In this document: positions 32,230 to 43,239 of the stretch, in pieces
How the letters are laid out: each line of letters opens with the position of its first letter
Position numbering within the stretch: the first letter of the stretch is position 1
Source of the DNA: Gnetum montanum
Taxonomy: Eukaryota > Streptophyta > Gnetopsida > Gnetales > Gnetaceae
Direction: 5' to 3'
NCBI GenBank assembly: GCA_015680685.1
Contig: MNCI01020931.1
Span: forward strand, 822,662-886,661
Length of the DNA stretch: 64,000 nt
Program-made: the position numbers and the translations under genes
Notes under the pieces: model-generated
Databases searched by the model: none
The model's input: the letters and a program-made list of their open reading frames with translations, nothing else
Told to the model about the DNA's origin: nothing

Positions 32230-34329
32230 ATAATTACAATAAGACCATGGGTTAGCAATCATTATGTAACATGAAGCAATTAGAATAAACTTTATCTCTT
32301 TAGGATAGTTACACTTGGCTAAGGTGTGATTATGGCTAATTTAATTACCCCAATCATTATTTTATTGATGTGTTATTATTAATAAATCATCTTAGAGGTT
32401 GTTGAAAGGGTTAGCTCTTGAAAAAATTAATATTTGTATATTGTTAAATTTATTAATCCTTTGGGGAAATTTGAAAAGTTTTCAAAAAATTTCATCAGAA
32501 ACCTTAAGGTTTATGACCCCCATGATAAAGGGCTTACCTCTTGTAAGTGTAAGGTCAAAGAACAAAGTAAAATGGATAAACAGTTAGGATGTTAAGGGCT
32601 CTAGAAGGTTTTGGGATTTGAAATATGGTAAAAGCTCTCCTTGTGTTATGAGGAAAATGACAAAAATTTCTAAGTGCATAGTGATATATATAGGATTGTT
32701 GCATTGCATCGGCGAGGCCTCATCGACTCAACTTTTAACCACTGTAGATGACCATTGACTTTTCTCAAGTTTGCAAGATACAAAGAGTTTTTGAATGAAA
32801 TTAGGGTCAAATGAAAGCTCAAAAGGCCAACAATAGTATGAAGACATGAGAACAAGATGTTGAAGCTTACAAATTTGGAAAAATAAAGAAACAATGATTC
32901 AGGGATGAATGAAATAAAAGGTTAAGGAGCACTGAGTGGAATACACAATGGAATATGTGAAAGATTAGACTATAGCAATCTTAAAGGTAAGGAACCTTAA
33001 CTATCCAAACCAAAAGCTATGTATGTGGATCCTCCCTATAGTAGGCTCATGTCCTTGGTGCCCTTGCATACCCTTATCTAAGGAGTTTGTGGGCCCCATA
33101 GTCGATTAATGGTCATGAAAAGTTAAGGACCAACAAAAAAGAATCTATCCAAGAATTCAAACACATCAAACCAAGACATAAAGCAAAACATAGAACCTAG
33201 TAGTAAGGTGAGTTATGGTAGCATGGATAGATGATGGGGAAGGTGAAATGGAATTCCAAATTGAGGTCATAAGAAGTCACTTCTGGAATTTTTGTTTAAA
33301 ATGACCTAAGAAGATCCATCCTTAGTCTAGACCAAAACTAGTCGCTTTTAGTGACTTTGCATCGACACTCTAAGATTGGTCCATCCACATGAGATAGAAA
33401 AGTGCTTTTACAAAATAATCATTCCATAAAGATAAGAAAAGAGAGAAATAGAAAGTGATAGAGGGCCTTAGTTAAAGGGGACTTTCAAGCATGGGTGCAC
33501 ATCTTTGTAGTTCCACAACTAGTGCTTGTAGCCCATTTATTTTTCCAAGGGATGTGCTTTGAATTCCCATTGTTTTTTTTGAAATGGGAACCACACCATG
33601 CAAGGACTTATTCATGTACTGTGTCTAAGGGATGTGCTTTAAATTTCCATCATTTTTTTGGATAGGAACCATAGCATGTAAAGACGTTATTTAACTTCCT
33701 ATTAGTGGAATGGAATGGTAAGAAGTCCATGAAAAACACTCAAGCACTCAAGTGAGTAGAAGAGCACAAAAAGTATTAAGTCCCCTTGAAGTCATACCCT
33801 TTACAAACCTTTGAATCCTTCCTAATTATGAAACTACCAAGGTCATTGATTGATTAAAAGTTTCTTTAATGAAAGAAACCTCAAATTCCTAGAATAAGGA
33901 AAACAATAGAGTTTATCGAATGGGTAGATGACATGGACTAACTACCTATTCCATGAAAAATAAACCATGTCAAAGTCATCAAACATCATAATTCAAAAAT
34001 AGAAACTAGACATCAACAATCACAACATTAAGCACAAATAATCAGTAGTAAATAGCAACAACGACACTGTGTCCTGTGGCAATAAAGTCATTTTATTAGC
34101 AAAAATGAGGAAATATCATACTTAAACAAAACAAACTAAAGTAAACTATATAAGAAAGTGTAAAATAATTAAAAAATATTCAAAGGTATTAACAATGATG
34201 GAAAATTAGAAAGATTTGAAAATTAAAAATAAAAAATTTGTAAAATAAATAACTTGTAAAATCAAAAATATGAAAAAAAAAAAGATAATAGAAAAACTAA
34301 GAATCCATATGGATTATTAGCATAGATGG
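32230..34329 (-). other. Spacer between integrase and coiled-coil ORF of element I
   Basis: About 2.1 kb without recognisable coding sequence. On the minus strand the end next to the ORF reads TTGCTAACCC then TCTTATTGTAATTATAG directly before ATGGC, which looks like a plant branch site and 3' splice site. Direct repeats of about 85 bp at 33,548 and 33,628 share GGATGTGCTTT and GGGAACC/GGAACCA. A-rich low-complexity sequence fills 34,140-34,300. Confidence 0.5.
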
Positions 34330-35496
34330 CCATCTCCCCCATGACTAAGTTGAAAGGAGGAGATTGAAAAAATGGAATGTGGTTGTACATCCATTGAGGT
34401 GGTAGTTGCACTATCCTATCTTGGTTTGAGAAAAGGTTTTACTTATTGGATGTTGACCAACTGCTTTTTATTTGGGCTTTTAGGCTTGTAGATTAACATG
34501 GCCCTAGAGGAAAAGGTTTGATCAATTATATAAGGTTCCTCCCACAATGTTTGAAATTTTTCCTTTTAGCATACATGTGTGGGATTCCAATAGAGGACCT
34601 TATTTCCTAGTTGAAGTTTTACCTTTCATACTCTAAGGTCATGACATTACTTGCTAAATGCCTTATGCACCTCATTCAAAGATAGGGTCACTAATCAATT
34701 TTCATCTAGCATATTTAGGTTGATCAATCTGTCTGTATTTTTGTGCTAGACTTAGGCCAAGTTTCAGATCACAAGCTATTGAGAGTGTGCAAAGCTTGGA
34801 TTGAATTGAAAGAATTGAAAATTTTCCGTACACCAACTCATAGGGAGAGTAACCAATAGAAAGTTTCCATGTTAAATAGTAAGCCCAGAGGGCATCATTA
34901 AATTTTGTACTTCAATCTTTCCTATATTTGCTAATGGTTCATGTTAGTATTTTTTTGATCTCCCAATTGGTTATCTTTGTTTGATCATTGGCTTGGGGGT
35001 GGAAGGGTGTTGTTAATTTATGTTCAACCCCCAAGCATTGTATTAACTTTCTAAAAGTGGCACTTGTATAATGAGTTTCATTATCAGAAGTTAGCGAACA
35101 TGGGACCCCAAACCTATTTACAATATTTTGTTGTATACATTTAGTAGTAGTGGATGATGTACAATCAATAACAACTATTGCTTCTACCCATTTTGTGTAG
35201 TAGTCAACTACTATGATAATATATGCCTTTCTATTAAACATGGGTGTGATGGAATCCATAAAGTCAACACCCCATATGTCAAAAGGTTCTAGTGGTTGAA
35301 TCCACTGTTGAGGACCTTCCATGTGAGTGGTCATCCCCCATCTCATTGACAATGTTTACAACATTAGACAAATTGGTGGGAATCCTTGAATATTGTAGGC
35401 TAATGGTATCCTACCATCAGGATTTTTATGGTCATACATATCCCTACATAGTGCCCTCCACAAGATCCTTCGTGAGCATCCTAGAGAACACATAAT
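34330..35496 (-). pseudogene. Element I integrase (minus strand), catalytic Glu replaced
   Basis: Read downward, the zinc-binding part (about 35,490-35,330) shows DAHEGSCGGHY and CCKHCQ in shifting frames. The core from 35,290 reads FDIWGVDFMDSITP, VVDYYTKWVEA, VPCSLTSDNETHY and HPQANDQTKITNWEIKKIL. The first two Asp are present; the position 35 residues after the second Asp, normally Glu in GQAEV, is Lys. The C-terminal part continues, with stops, to about 34,330 (ALWAYYLTWKLSIGYSPYEL, YGKFSIL, LWEEPYIIDQTF). The pattern SPYxLVYGK fits Athila/Tat integrases. The N-terminus is cut off by the F LTR. Confidence 0.88.
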
Positions 35497-35655
35497 TGAT
35501 CCAAATAATAAAACACAATAGGATAGATGATATTTTAAGAAATTTATTTTGACCTTTCATAAAGTTAATTTTTGTTGCTCTGTGATGTTGTAAACTAATG
35601 AGTCATGGTCTGTTAGGTCCTATTATCGAACCCCTATTATTGGACCTCGATATAG

Positions 35656-35706
35656 CATTTGCGATATTGCGTACGCGATATTGCATCCACCATGCGATAT
35701 CGCATC
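35656..35706 (+). repeat. GCGATAT-type palindrome cluster in the E promoter
   Basis: GCGATATTGC, GCGATATTGC and GCGATATCGC occur within 50 bp, ending about 15 bp upstream of the TATA box. GCGATATCGC is a perfect palindrome. Related motifs (GCGATATCA, ATATCATATATCTGATATCA) lie at the same place in the solo LTR at 2,221-2,280 and in the 3' LTR at 40,595-40,635. Conservation near the TATA box suggests a regulatory role; this is inference. Confidence 0.6.
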
Positions 35707-35719
35707 TTGCCTCATCTTC

Positions 35720-35727
35720 TATAAATA
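35720..35727 (+). promoter_or_regulatory. LTR TATA box of element E
   Basis: TATAAATA is followed by AGAGG about 125 bp from the LTR start. The same box is at 40,663-40,670 in the 3' LTR. Position and context match the F and I LTRs. Confidence 0.75.
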
Positions 35728-36181
35728 AGAGGTAGTGCCCTTTGTTCTTGATTATTAGTCCTTAGTTCCTTACCCAAACTCTTGCAGTTTTTCCTTCTTA
35801 GAGTTAGAATTATTTCCTAGTGCATGCCCATAGTGTGGTGATTGTAATTGTATGGCATCCTTATTCAAGTGTGATGTACTTGGACATGTACATGACTAGT
35901 AATAAAGATCAAGATTACTTCATCATTGCAACATCCACTTAGCTTAATTATTTAATTGTTATTATTATTTACTACTTTTGTAGTTAATATCTCTCTACCT
36001 TTATCTCCTAGTAACACAAAATGAGTACGACTTAATCATGAGCATTTAAGTATGACTACCTGGTAACCTAGTAGCGTACTTAGGCCATGCACTTGGTAAT
36101 CCTAGTGGTAGTTGTGCATGAGGTCAAAGATATGTACAGATGATTAAGGAATGGATGCTCATCACTCTTAGGCTAGCTTAG

Positions 36182-36206
36182 ACTCTCTCTCTCTCTCTCT
36201 CTCTCC
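36182..36206 (+). repeat. (TC)n microsatellite in the 5' LTR of E
   Basis: A CT run of about 12 units. The 3' LTR has a slightly interrupted version at about 41,127-41,151. Confidence 0.9.
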
Positions 36207-36454
36207 TAGTTTAGTTGATATTATTTTCCATTAGCCCCAGGAGTAGCATTAGTATAGGAACATATCATACACCTCACTCTGGACTAAACCATACGTGACA
36301 AAGCTAATACTAGTCTAGGTGGGAAGACAACAAACTATGATCTACAAGTAACTATCTAGATGCCACAACTAGTTCATCTGCAGAGCTCAACCAGATCATT
36401 CTTGAAATGCTCGTATTCATATGGTTGAGTGTAGGGGTATCTCACCACTCATCA

Positions 36455-36474
36455 TTGGCACCATTGCTAGGGAC
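36455..36474 (+). other. Primer-binding site of element E
   Basis: TTGGCACCATTGCTAGGGAC directly follows the 5' LTR. It is close to TTGGCGCCGTTGCCGGGGA, the tRNA-Asp-type site I associate with Athila/Tat elements. The changes are all transitions. Confidence 0.7.
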
Positions 36475-36595
36475 AGTGCTAGTTATCTAGATTAGTTATA
36501 TCATACTAGGTCACTGTATAGGAATTAACGATATATCTTTTAGGGAGAAATAATTACAAAAAATCACATACAAATTCACACATAATTTCACAATC

Positions 36596-38575
36596 ATGCC
36601 TCTCCTACAAGACTATGATAATGCCACATCTAGTGAGGCAAATCATTGGAGAACCAACAAATTATATGACAATGAAGATTGGAGTACGCAATTCGAGGTG
36701 GGTGTTTCTTATAAACATAAATGAAGGAAACATCATCCCAACGCATGAAAGCATAACTTACTTGATGACAATGAACCCCTACTGGCCACTACAAGCCTAA
36801 TGCAAATACAAGAGGTTGTTCAAATCTCCCATAGGCATCGTAAAGAGAGCCGCCTACCCAGGCTCGATTTAAACAACTTCCCCAAATTTCTTAGGAGGCT
36901 ATGACTTAGATTTGCAATAGCATTTACAAGCCTTCTACAATGCCTATGCATGTAACAACATTGATAATGGTTGGAAAAAACTCAAGTTCTTTCATATGAC
37001 ACTTGTTGGCTAAGAAAAAGTATGGTATAAATTGTTAAAACCAAATTCAATACGATGTTGGCTAACAATGGTAGAACTCTTTAATGAAAGATATCAAACC
37101 TAAACAAGAGTGTCAGGCTTGAGGAAACAAATCCAAGAGTGGAAACAAGCACAACATGAACCCTTGAACATGGCCTTAGAAAGATAGTATTCACTGTTAA
37201 ACAACTGTCCAAGCCATGAGTTCTTCGAGGAAAGGCTAATGTATCATATAATTGATGGGCTTCGTGATGAAACAAGAGAGACCCTAGGGATGTATGCCCA
37301 AGGTAAACTATAAGAACTATGAACCCATCAATTCCAAGAGCTTATTAAGTGGGTAGCAAAAGAAGGAGAAATGGCTAGATCATAGAGTGTTGAAAACATC
37401 AACGGGACCAGAATCTCAACTTCACAAAGGTCCATAATCACAAAAAGAAGAAATCAACCTATCTCAAGGAGGAAGAACCATCTTTTCCAGTACAACAATC
37501 ATTAGATAAAATCAAGGCAAAGATCAATAAGAGGTTGGAATGGATTAATAAAAAGTGTGGAGAATATATTAATAGAGTTTTGACAACTTGAGAAGCAGGA
37601 CAAAGTATCATTAAACAATAAAAAAGAAGTGATGAGAAAAATAAGAGCTCAACTATTGATCATACATATGAATGCAACATTTGCCTGTACAATCACCCCA
37701 AGGGCTAATGCCAATTCTTGTTACATTTATATAAGCATTGGGGAAACATGTTACACCCAGAGTTCATATAGAGATACTATGTTTGATCACAGTGGCAAAA
37801 ATCCCAGTTGTGGGGGAAGCCATCCCTAAATTGGAGACACCCTTCATATCATTTGAATCCAAATGATTATTTAGTCCAACATCCTATTTCCCCAACTAGG
37901 TCAACATACTCTATCTTGCCACATTATAATTCTCCTTAGTACTATTAGCCCATGTCCTCAGCACAACCACCACCTTTTGTACCTTACACTTCTCCTAAAT
38001 TTTAACATTCTCATCCTTTTCCTCCTACATCGCCACCAACTATTCTTAAAGTGTCTGCACCATAGCAACAACCCACGAACGTTACTTGTGCTACTATTGC
38101 CAACAGTAGTGAGAGACCTCCTCAACATAAGAGACGTCCCTTCTTTATACATGACCATAGGAAGGGACAACACAATTTCAAGGCCATTGCATTCTCCAAC
38201 TCAGCACAAGTCCAACACTATGGTGCATCCTTCTCTTCGAACCCAACGCCTCATGTCACCTCATCATGGCCAACAATTAACACTCCAACAACCATATGGC
38301 CTAATGAATACAGCCATGGAGATTGACATCCTAATCCTTGCATACCATTTTATGGTCCCAATATAATAGTGGGTCAACTCTTTATCTGGGAACCACATCT
38401 CATAAATTGCCCCACTATGCTTACTATAATTAAGTGTGTGAATCCCAATGGGGTAAGTATGACCAAGTTTCAATATTTCCAACATGCAAGGATCCTCATC
38501 TTTCATTTATTAATCCTTACCATACTCAACCATTCAGTTATGGGGGATATCCCCCATTTTAATAACAAGTAGGAT
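36596..38575 (+). pseudogene. Element E gag-like ORF
   Basis: The ATG at 36,596 opens a frame reading MPLLQDYDNATSSE and DNEDWSTQFEVGVSY. The capsid part at 36,970-37,390 reads KVWYKLLKPNSIRCWLTMVE, LFNERYQT, GLRKQIQEWKQAQHEPLNM, CPSHEFFEERLMYHIIDGL and RDETRETLGMYAQGKL. This is the retrotransposon gag pattern, very like Athila gag (RKQIQEFKQ ... NGLxDxTRxxLD). A proline-rich tail (QPPPFVPYTSP, FPPTSPPTI) follows around 37,960-38,060. No zinc knuckle or protease was seen. Frameshifts and stops (mainly TAA/TAG) are scattered, so it is dead. Confidence 0.75.
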
Positions 38576-39939
38576 TAATATATATTTTTCATTTTCTTTA
38601 ATTTTACAATTTTTTTTTCAATTTTTCATCTTTTAATTTATTATTTTATCTTTTTGTCTTTTTTTCTTTTTATCTTTTTATCTTTTTACAAGTAATCTCA
38701 TCTACAAATAAAACACTCATGTGGCTTGTTGGTTGAGGTGTGTTCTATGTTATCGAGTCTTGAATGATCAACTATTTGAATAGTGAGCCCATTACACCCA
38801 CTCATCCATTCTACAAATAAGAGGTTTTGTTCGAGGGTACAGTGATATTCTTAACATTCTTAAAACTTAAAATTAATTTTGTGTTCATTGTACATAGAAT
38901 GAAGAAGGATGGATCAAGAGGGAATGATTAGGGTGTGACATCAAGGGGACTTGTGGATTCTCTTTGGTGACATCTGTGAAAGTTATCATGCAACGTGGTT
39001 GTACTAAGATCCTTGTAGATCTAACGCAAAATGGGAGTAAGAGTAATCAAAAGGCACTCAAAAATCCAATGTTGTTTTAGGGGGTCCCACTAGAAAGACA
39101 TGCACCCATGACTGAAGGTTGGTGGCCTCTTTAGATTCAGTAATAGAAAAAAAAGAAAAAAACAAAGGAAGTGCCGAAAAGCAAAAATCACTTCTTCCTT
39201 GAACAAAATGCCAAGTGATCATACACCTTGTTGTTTTGGTACTCTCATAGTCACTCATCATGGGATGAAATAATGCAGTGTCACTAATCAAAGGAATGGA
39301 CTTGGTCTTGATCTTGGAACGACAGGTTAATGACACATTAATCATGCTTTACACGTAGGATTCACTGTGCTCTAGGTCAATTACCTCATGTCCCAATCTC
39401 TACAATCCCTTCTATAGTCTGTCTCATCTCGCTGTTCATGTAATTGTAGCTCATGTCTCGTATAGCATAGAATTCTTACCTCATTCCGGTGGTATCTACA
39501 TGTGTGTGTTTTGTGAAACTAGTATGGATTATATTTAACCCTTCTAGTGCCTACAGACATTTTAAGGTGTGGTTACGCAAGGGCATTATAGGTTGGAACC
39601 TGCTTTGGGGAGGACCCACTTGCGTGAATTTTGCAATTTGTACTTATTGCATACCAACACATCATCTTATACCCTCTGAGTACTTCATTGCCAAATCTAT
39701 TCTTTCCTTTACCATCATTTTATCAAACGTTCCTCAAAACTAGGTCCTTTTATGTGTCACCTAAACAAACCAGGTCTGACATTAAACTTTTAGGGTAATT
39801 TCCTTAAAAATAAAAATTTCTAAGTCTAAAATCACACTAAGCAAAGAATTCATCATTCATTAAAGGCAATGAGTAAGTTATGAAATCATTGAAATTTTTT
39901 CAATAACCTTACTAACAATTGATCTTTGTGTGATTATAG
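38576..39939 (+). other. Interior of element E lacking pol
   Basis: T-rich low complexity (38,580-38,690) is followed by sequence with no recognisable protease, RT or integrase. The last 40 bases read TTACTAACAATTGATC then TTTGTGTGATTATAG, resembling a branch site and 3' splice site just before the ATG at 39,940. Confidence 0.55.
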
Positions 39940-40551
39940 ATGGCCCCTAAAAGAAGACAACAAGGAGGACCTTCTCAAGGTGCAACCGAATGACTAGAGG
40001 GAGGCAGAGGCTAAGGATTTTATGCAGAACATGTAGAGAAGGAGGCATAATCACTCAGCATCCATCATGGAACTCCTGTTATTGCATAATCTATCCAAGA
40101 AAAAGGTGGAGAGGTCAAGGCCCAAGCTTATGAAGAGGAATCATGGCTATTTGCGGCATAACATGTCAAGGCCAATAAAGTGTTTCCGCAACTGCCATGT
40201 TCATGGAAAGTGCCGACTCCATCAAACATTGGAACATCAACATAGATAGCCCATAATCCTTGGCTAGAAGAGGAGAAACGTTAAGTGCTTCTTCAATGGT
40301 ATCAATCTTAGAAACTTGATCATGCAAGACAAAAGAGAGGCACCCATAGAGGAGCCACCACTACTGGGAACCCCATGAGTTCCACAAGTTTTATCTTTTG
40401 TGTCTATGTCCATTTTTTTTTAATTCTCCACTACAGCATAAATAAATTCCTAGTTAGTCAATAATCCCATACCTGTCCATTGTGTAATCAATTGAACTTG
40501 TTCCTCACTTTCTTTGACTCAGGGATGAGTTATTATTCAATCGTGCGGGTA
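39940..40551 (+). pseudogene. Element E post-gag ORF with splice-acceptor-like start
   Basis: ATG 39,940 begins MAPKRRQQGGPSQGATE, followed by TGA, then pieces such as AYEEESWLFAA and LPCSWKVPTPSNIGTS. The context GATTATAG-ATGGC is shared with the long coiled-coil ORF of element I (AATTATAG-ATGGC at 32,229). It is probably the shortened counterpart of that ORF: only about 600 bp remain before the 3' LTR, against 2.9 kb in I. The product is basic and Gln-rich at its start; its function is unknown. Confidence 0.5.
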
Positions 40552-41399
40552 TGATGAGTCATGGTCTATCAAGTCCTATTATCGGACCCCTGATATCATG
40601 TACGCGATATTGCATCTACCATGCGATATCATGCACCTAATATTGTGTCCTACCTCATCTTCTATAAATAAGAGGCGGTGCACTTTATTCTTGATTATTA
40701 GTCCTTAGTTCCTTACCCAAACTCTTACAATTTTTCCTTCTTAGAGTTAGAATTATTTTCCAATGCATGCCTGTAGTATGGTGATTGTAATTGTACAACA
40801 TCCTTATTCAAGTGTGATGTACTTGGACATGCACATGATTGGCAATAAAGATCAAGATTACTTCATCATTGTAGCATCCACTTAGCTTAATTATTTAATT
40901 ATTATTATTATTTACTACTTTCATAGTTAATATTTCTTTACCTTTATCTCCTAGTAATGCAAAATGAGTACGACTTAATCATGAGCATTTAAGTGTGACT
41001 ACTTGGTAACCAAGTAGCATACTTAGGCCATGCACTTGGTAATCCTAGTGGTAGTCATGCACGATGTCCAAGATGTGTATGGATGATTAAGGAATGGATG
41101 CTCATCACACTTAGGCTAGCTTCAACTCTCTCTCTCTTTCTCTCTCTCTCCTAGTTTAGTTGATATTATTTTCCATTAGCCCCAGGAGTAGCATTAGTAT
41201 AGGAACACATCATACATCTCACTTTGGACTAAACCATACATGACAAAGATAATAATAGTCCAGATGGGAAGACAACGAACTACGATCTACGAGTAACTAT
41301 CTGGATACCACAACCAGTCTGTCTACAGAGTTTGACCAGATTGTTCATGAAATGCTCGTATTCGTATGGTTGATTGTAGGGTTACCTTGCCACTCATCA
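40552..41399 (+). mobile_element. 3' LTR of element E, 848 bp
   Basis: Starts TGATGAGTCATGG directly after TCGTGCGGGTA, a degraded polypurine tract, and ends CCTTGCCACTCATCA. It is collinear with 35,596-36,454 and has TATAAATA at 40,663-40,670. By eye the two LTRs differ by about 8-10%, mostly transitions. Confidence 0.9.
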
Positions 41400-41404
41400 T
41401 AAAC
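41400..41404 (+). repeat. Target-site duplication of element E, right copy
   Basis: TAAAC follows the 3' LTR, and TAAAC at 35,591-35,595 precedes the 5' LTR. Uninterrupted homologues at 24,324 and 60,877 have one TAAAC in GTAAACCATGTTACATC. Confidence 0.95.
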
Positions 41405-42363
41405 CATGTTACATCATTGTTGATATGATGTCTTGGGATGCGTACAACCCTATAAATACTAACACTTGGGCACATGAGCAACAACTTCTCATTCAAAGTC
41501 CTAGGGAAACTTTTGCAATTTGTTTTCTTAGTTAACAATAAAGTGAATGTTCATAGTTTGATGTGTAGTAGTTGAATAGAATCGTTATTAAAGTGAATTG
41601 TACTTGAATGCAGTACATGATAGCAATAAAGATTAAGATTGTTGTACATCATTAAAGAATCCACTTAGTTTTATTTATTTACTTAGCATAATTTTCATGT
41701 TTTCTTAGCTTAATCATTTACATTTCCAAAGCACTTTATTTTACTTGTTCATTAGTAAAGTAGAATGAGTACGACTGGTTTCAAGCATTAAAGTATAACC
41801 ATTTGGTAACCAAGTAGTGGTTTCACTTGATTCACTCAGCGGTGAATTCACTTGGTAATCCTAGTAATGGTTACAAGTGTTCAAAACATGTCTAGTAAGC
41901 TTGAAAAAATGCTCATTGTTATAGGATAGAATAGATTTACATTCTTGTCACTACTTAGATTTAGCTCTTAACTTTAACTTCATTATGTCTACACTTAGGC
42001 ATAAAATGAGTCATACAACGTCACATTACATATGCCTTAGTGTGAGTCAAACCCTACACTTAGATTTGACTAACTCAAGGTGAGAAGACAAGGATCACAA
42101 TATTAACATCAATTAATAGCATAATAACATTGTCCATCTATGGATTATGATCTAGTACCTTGCGAACACTTGTGACTTGTATGGTAGAGTGTTGGGATTG
42201 CTTCACCACTCATAATTGGCACCGTTGTTGAGGATGTGTCAATGTGTGCTAAGTAATTGATTTGACAAAGTTTGTTGTATCAAGAACGATAAAGTCAATC
42301 TTCACAATTTCTAAATAATCATAATAATGCATGCACACTTAATCAAGCATCACACATATAAAA

Positions 42364-42840
42364 TGGATTTAACACTTAAGGAGAAACTATCACCTGCCAA
42401 AGAGTTACAAAGGGGCAATGAAAAAACAAATGACGATAAAGATTGGAATATGCCTATGCAAACAAGAATCTCATATGCTCACACTGATCCTTATTACCTT
42501 GATTTCACATTCATCTTTCACCAAGATGGAAAAATGAGGTGGAGAGACCTACAAGGCAACATCATTTTGCCTCCAAAACATTCAAGACATGCCATGCTTC
42601 AAATAGCTTCAAGGAAAATGAATTTGAGTCATGCATAAGAAGGGTACCATGTGATCAAACACATGACAAGACCCTAGAAACCAAACATGAGCATAACAAG
42701 GGAAAATAGGTTAAATGTCTTGTTGTCCTACAAGAACTTGATGGTGATGCATTTGTAGTAGAGAAATTTTACCATTATTTTGAAGTCTATTCATAAATTC
42801 CTATTATTCATCTAAAAGAACTTATCAAGGTGTAACTAAA
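42364..42840 (+). pseudogene. Element F gag N-terminus (third copy)
   Basis: From ATG 42,364 the frame reads MDLTLKEKLSPAKELQRGNE, WNMPMQTRISYAHTDPYYLD, FTFIFHQDGKMRWRDLQGNI and ASRKMNLSHA before TAA at 42,638. It is the best-preserved copy of the F gag start, 92 codons open. Matching pieces continue to 42,840 with stops. This version has a single unit where copies 1 and 2 have the 327-bp tandem duplication. Confidence 0.6.
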
Positions 42841-43236
42841 TTATTCTTGATTAGATGCTAGCTTTTCAATATCCTCTTTGACTTCCATAAGAGTAAATTA
42901 GAGAGGTGCTTGTTGTACAATAGTAATAAAATTTTCATCTTGTCCTGTAAATAGCTTATTGTAAAATAAGAAAATATCTTGAAAAGAAAAATTAAATGAT
43001 GAGGAAGCTTTATGATGAAAACATTGCCAAAATTTTTTAGGTTTCGTTTCAATAGTTTAAGAAAAGTATTCTTGTTTTTCCATAATAAATTTCATTGTCT
43101 TGGTTCTAATCAAGGATTTATACACCTTAACTATACTTTGTTTGTGACTCTTATTTACATTTTGAATATTCTACCTAGCTTGCATGCAATCCTCATCAAA
43201 CTAAGTCATTTGAACATGTTATTATTGTCAATGCAC
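42841..43236 (-). pseudogene. LINE scrap tail (third copy, minus strand)
   Basis: Matches 26,216-26,500 of copy 1 and gives, on the minus strand, FSYFTISYLQDKMKILLLL and NKHLSNLLLWKSKRILKS. The match stops abruptly at about 43,236, so the endonuclease part present in copies 1 and 2 is missing. Confidence 0.6.
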
Positions 43237-43239
43237 AAC

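Larger units (their letters stand above)
28239..35496 (-). mobile_element. Element I: truncated Athila/Tat-like retrotransposon, minus strand
   Basis: On the minus strand one finds integrase (35,496-34,330), a spacer, a long coiled-coil ORF (32,229-29,290), a polypurine tract and a 3' LTR ending at 28,239. The 5' part (gag to RNase H) is missing: the element stops within the integrase zinc-binding region where the F LTR begins. Its LTR end CCACTCATCA is shared with E and F, so the three are related. Integrase lacks the catalytic Glu. The visible remnant is 7.3 kb. Confidence 0.8.
35596..36454 (+). mobile_element. 5' LTR of element E, 859 bp
   Basis: Starts TAATGAGTCATGG (TGATGAGTC in the 3' LTR) and ends CTCACCACTCATCA. 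The U3 has a GCGATAT-rich palindromic cluster at 35,656-35,706 and a TATA box TATAAATA at 35,720-35,727. A (TC)n run lies at 36,182-36,206. Confidence 0.9.
35596..41399 (+). mobile_element. Element E: complete non-autonomous Athila/Tat-like LTR retrotransposon, 5.8 kb
   Basis: LTRs of 859 and 848 bp flank a 4.1-kb interior. The target duplication TAAAC is perfect (35,591-35,595 and 41,400-41,404), and the empty site in the F LTR is seen at 24,324 and 60,877. The interior has a primer-binding site, a gag-like ORF and a short ORF near the 3' end, but no recognisable protease, RT, RNase H or integrase. It therefore depended on other elements for movement. It inserted in an F LTR about 100 bp from its start and is the youngest event in this stack. 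Confidence 0.92.
35497..42215 (+). mobile_element. Element F LTR, third copy, split by element E
   Basis: The left piece is 35,497-35,595 and the right piece 41,400-42,215; together they give about 910 bp, matching the F LTR at 24,231-25,122. It starts TGATCCAAATAATA within the integrase of I. TATAAATA lies at 41,451-41,458 and the end CACTCATAA is followed by TTGGCACCGTTGTTGAGGA, a primer-binding site. Joining across element E restores TTGTAAACCATGTTACATC as seen at 24,318. Confidence 0.85.

Noticed and set aside
33548-33700. Direct repeats in the spacer of element I that might be a terminal repeat of another element
   Set aside because: Units are short and imperfect, and no TG...CA ends or flanking duplication could be defined.
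38264-38506. Minus-strand open frame overlapping the proline-rich tail of element E gag
   Set aside because: It is the antisense of the gag frame and has no start context or similarity.
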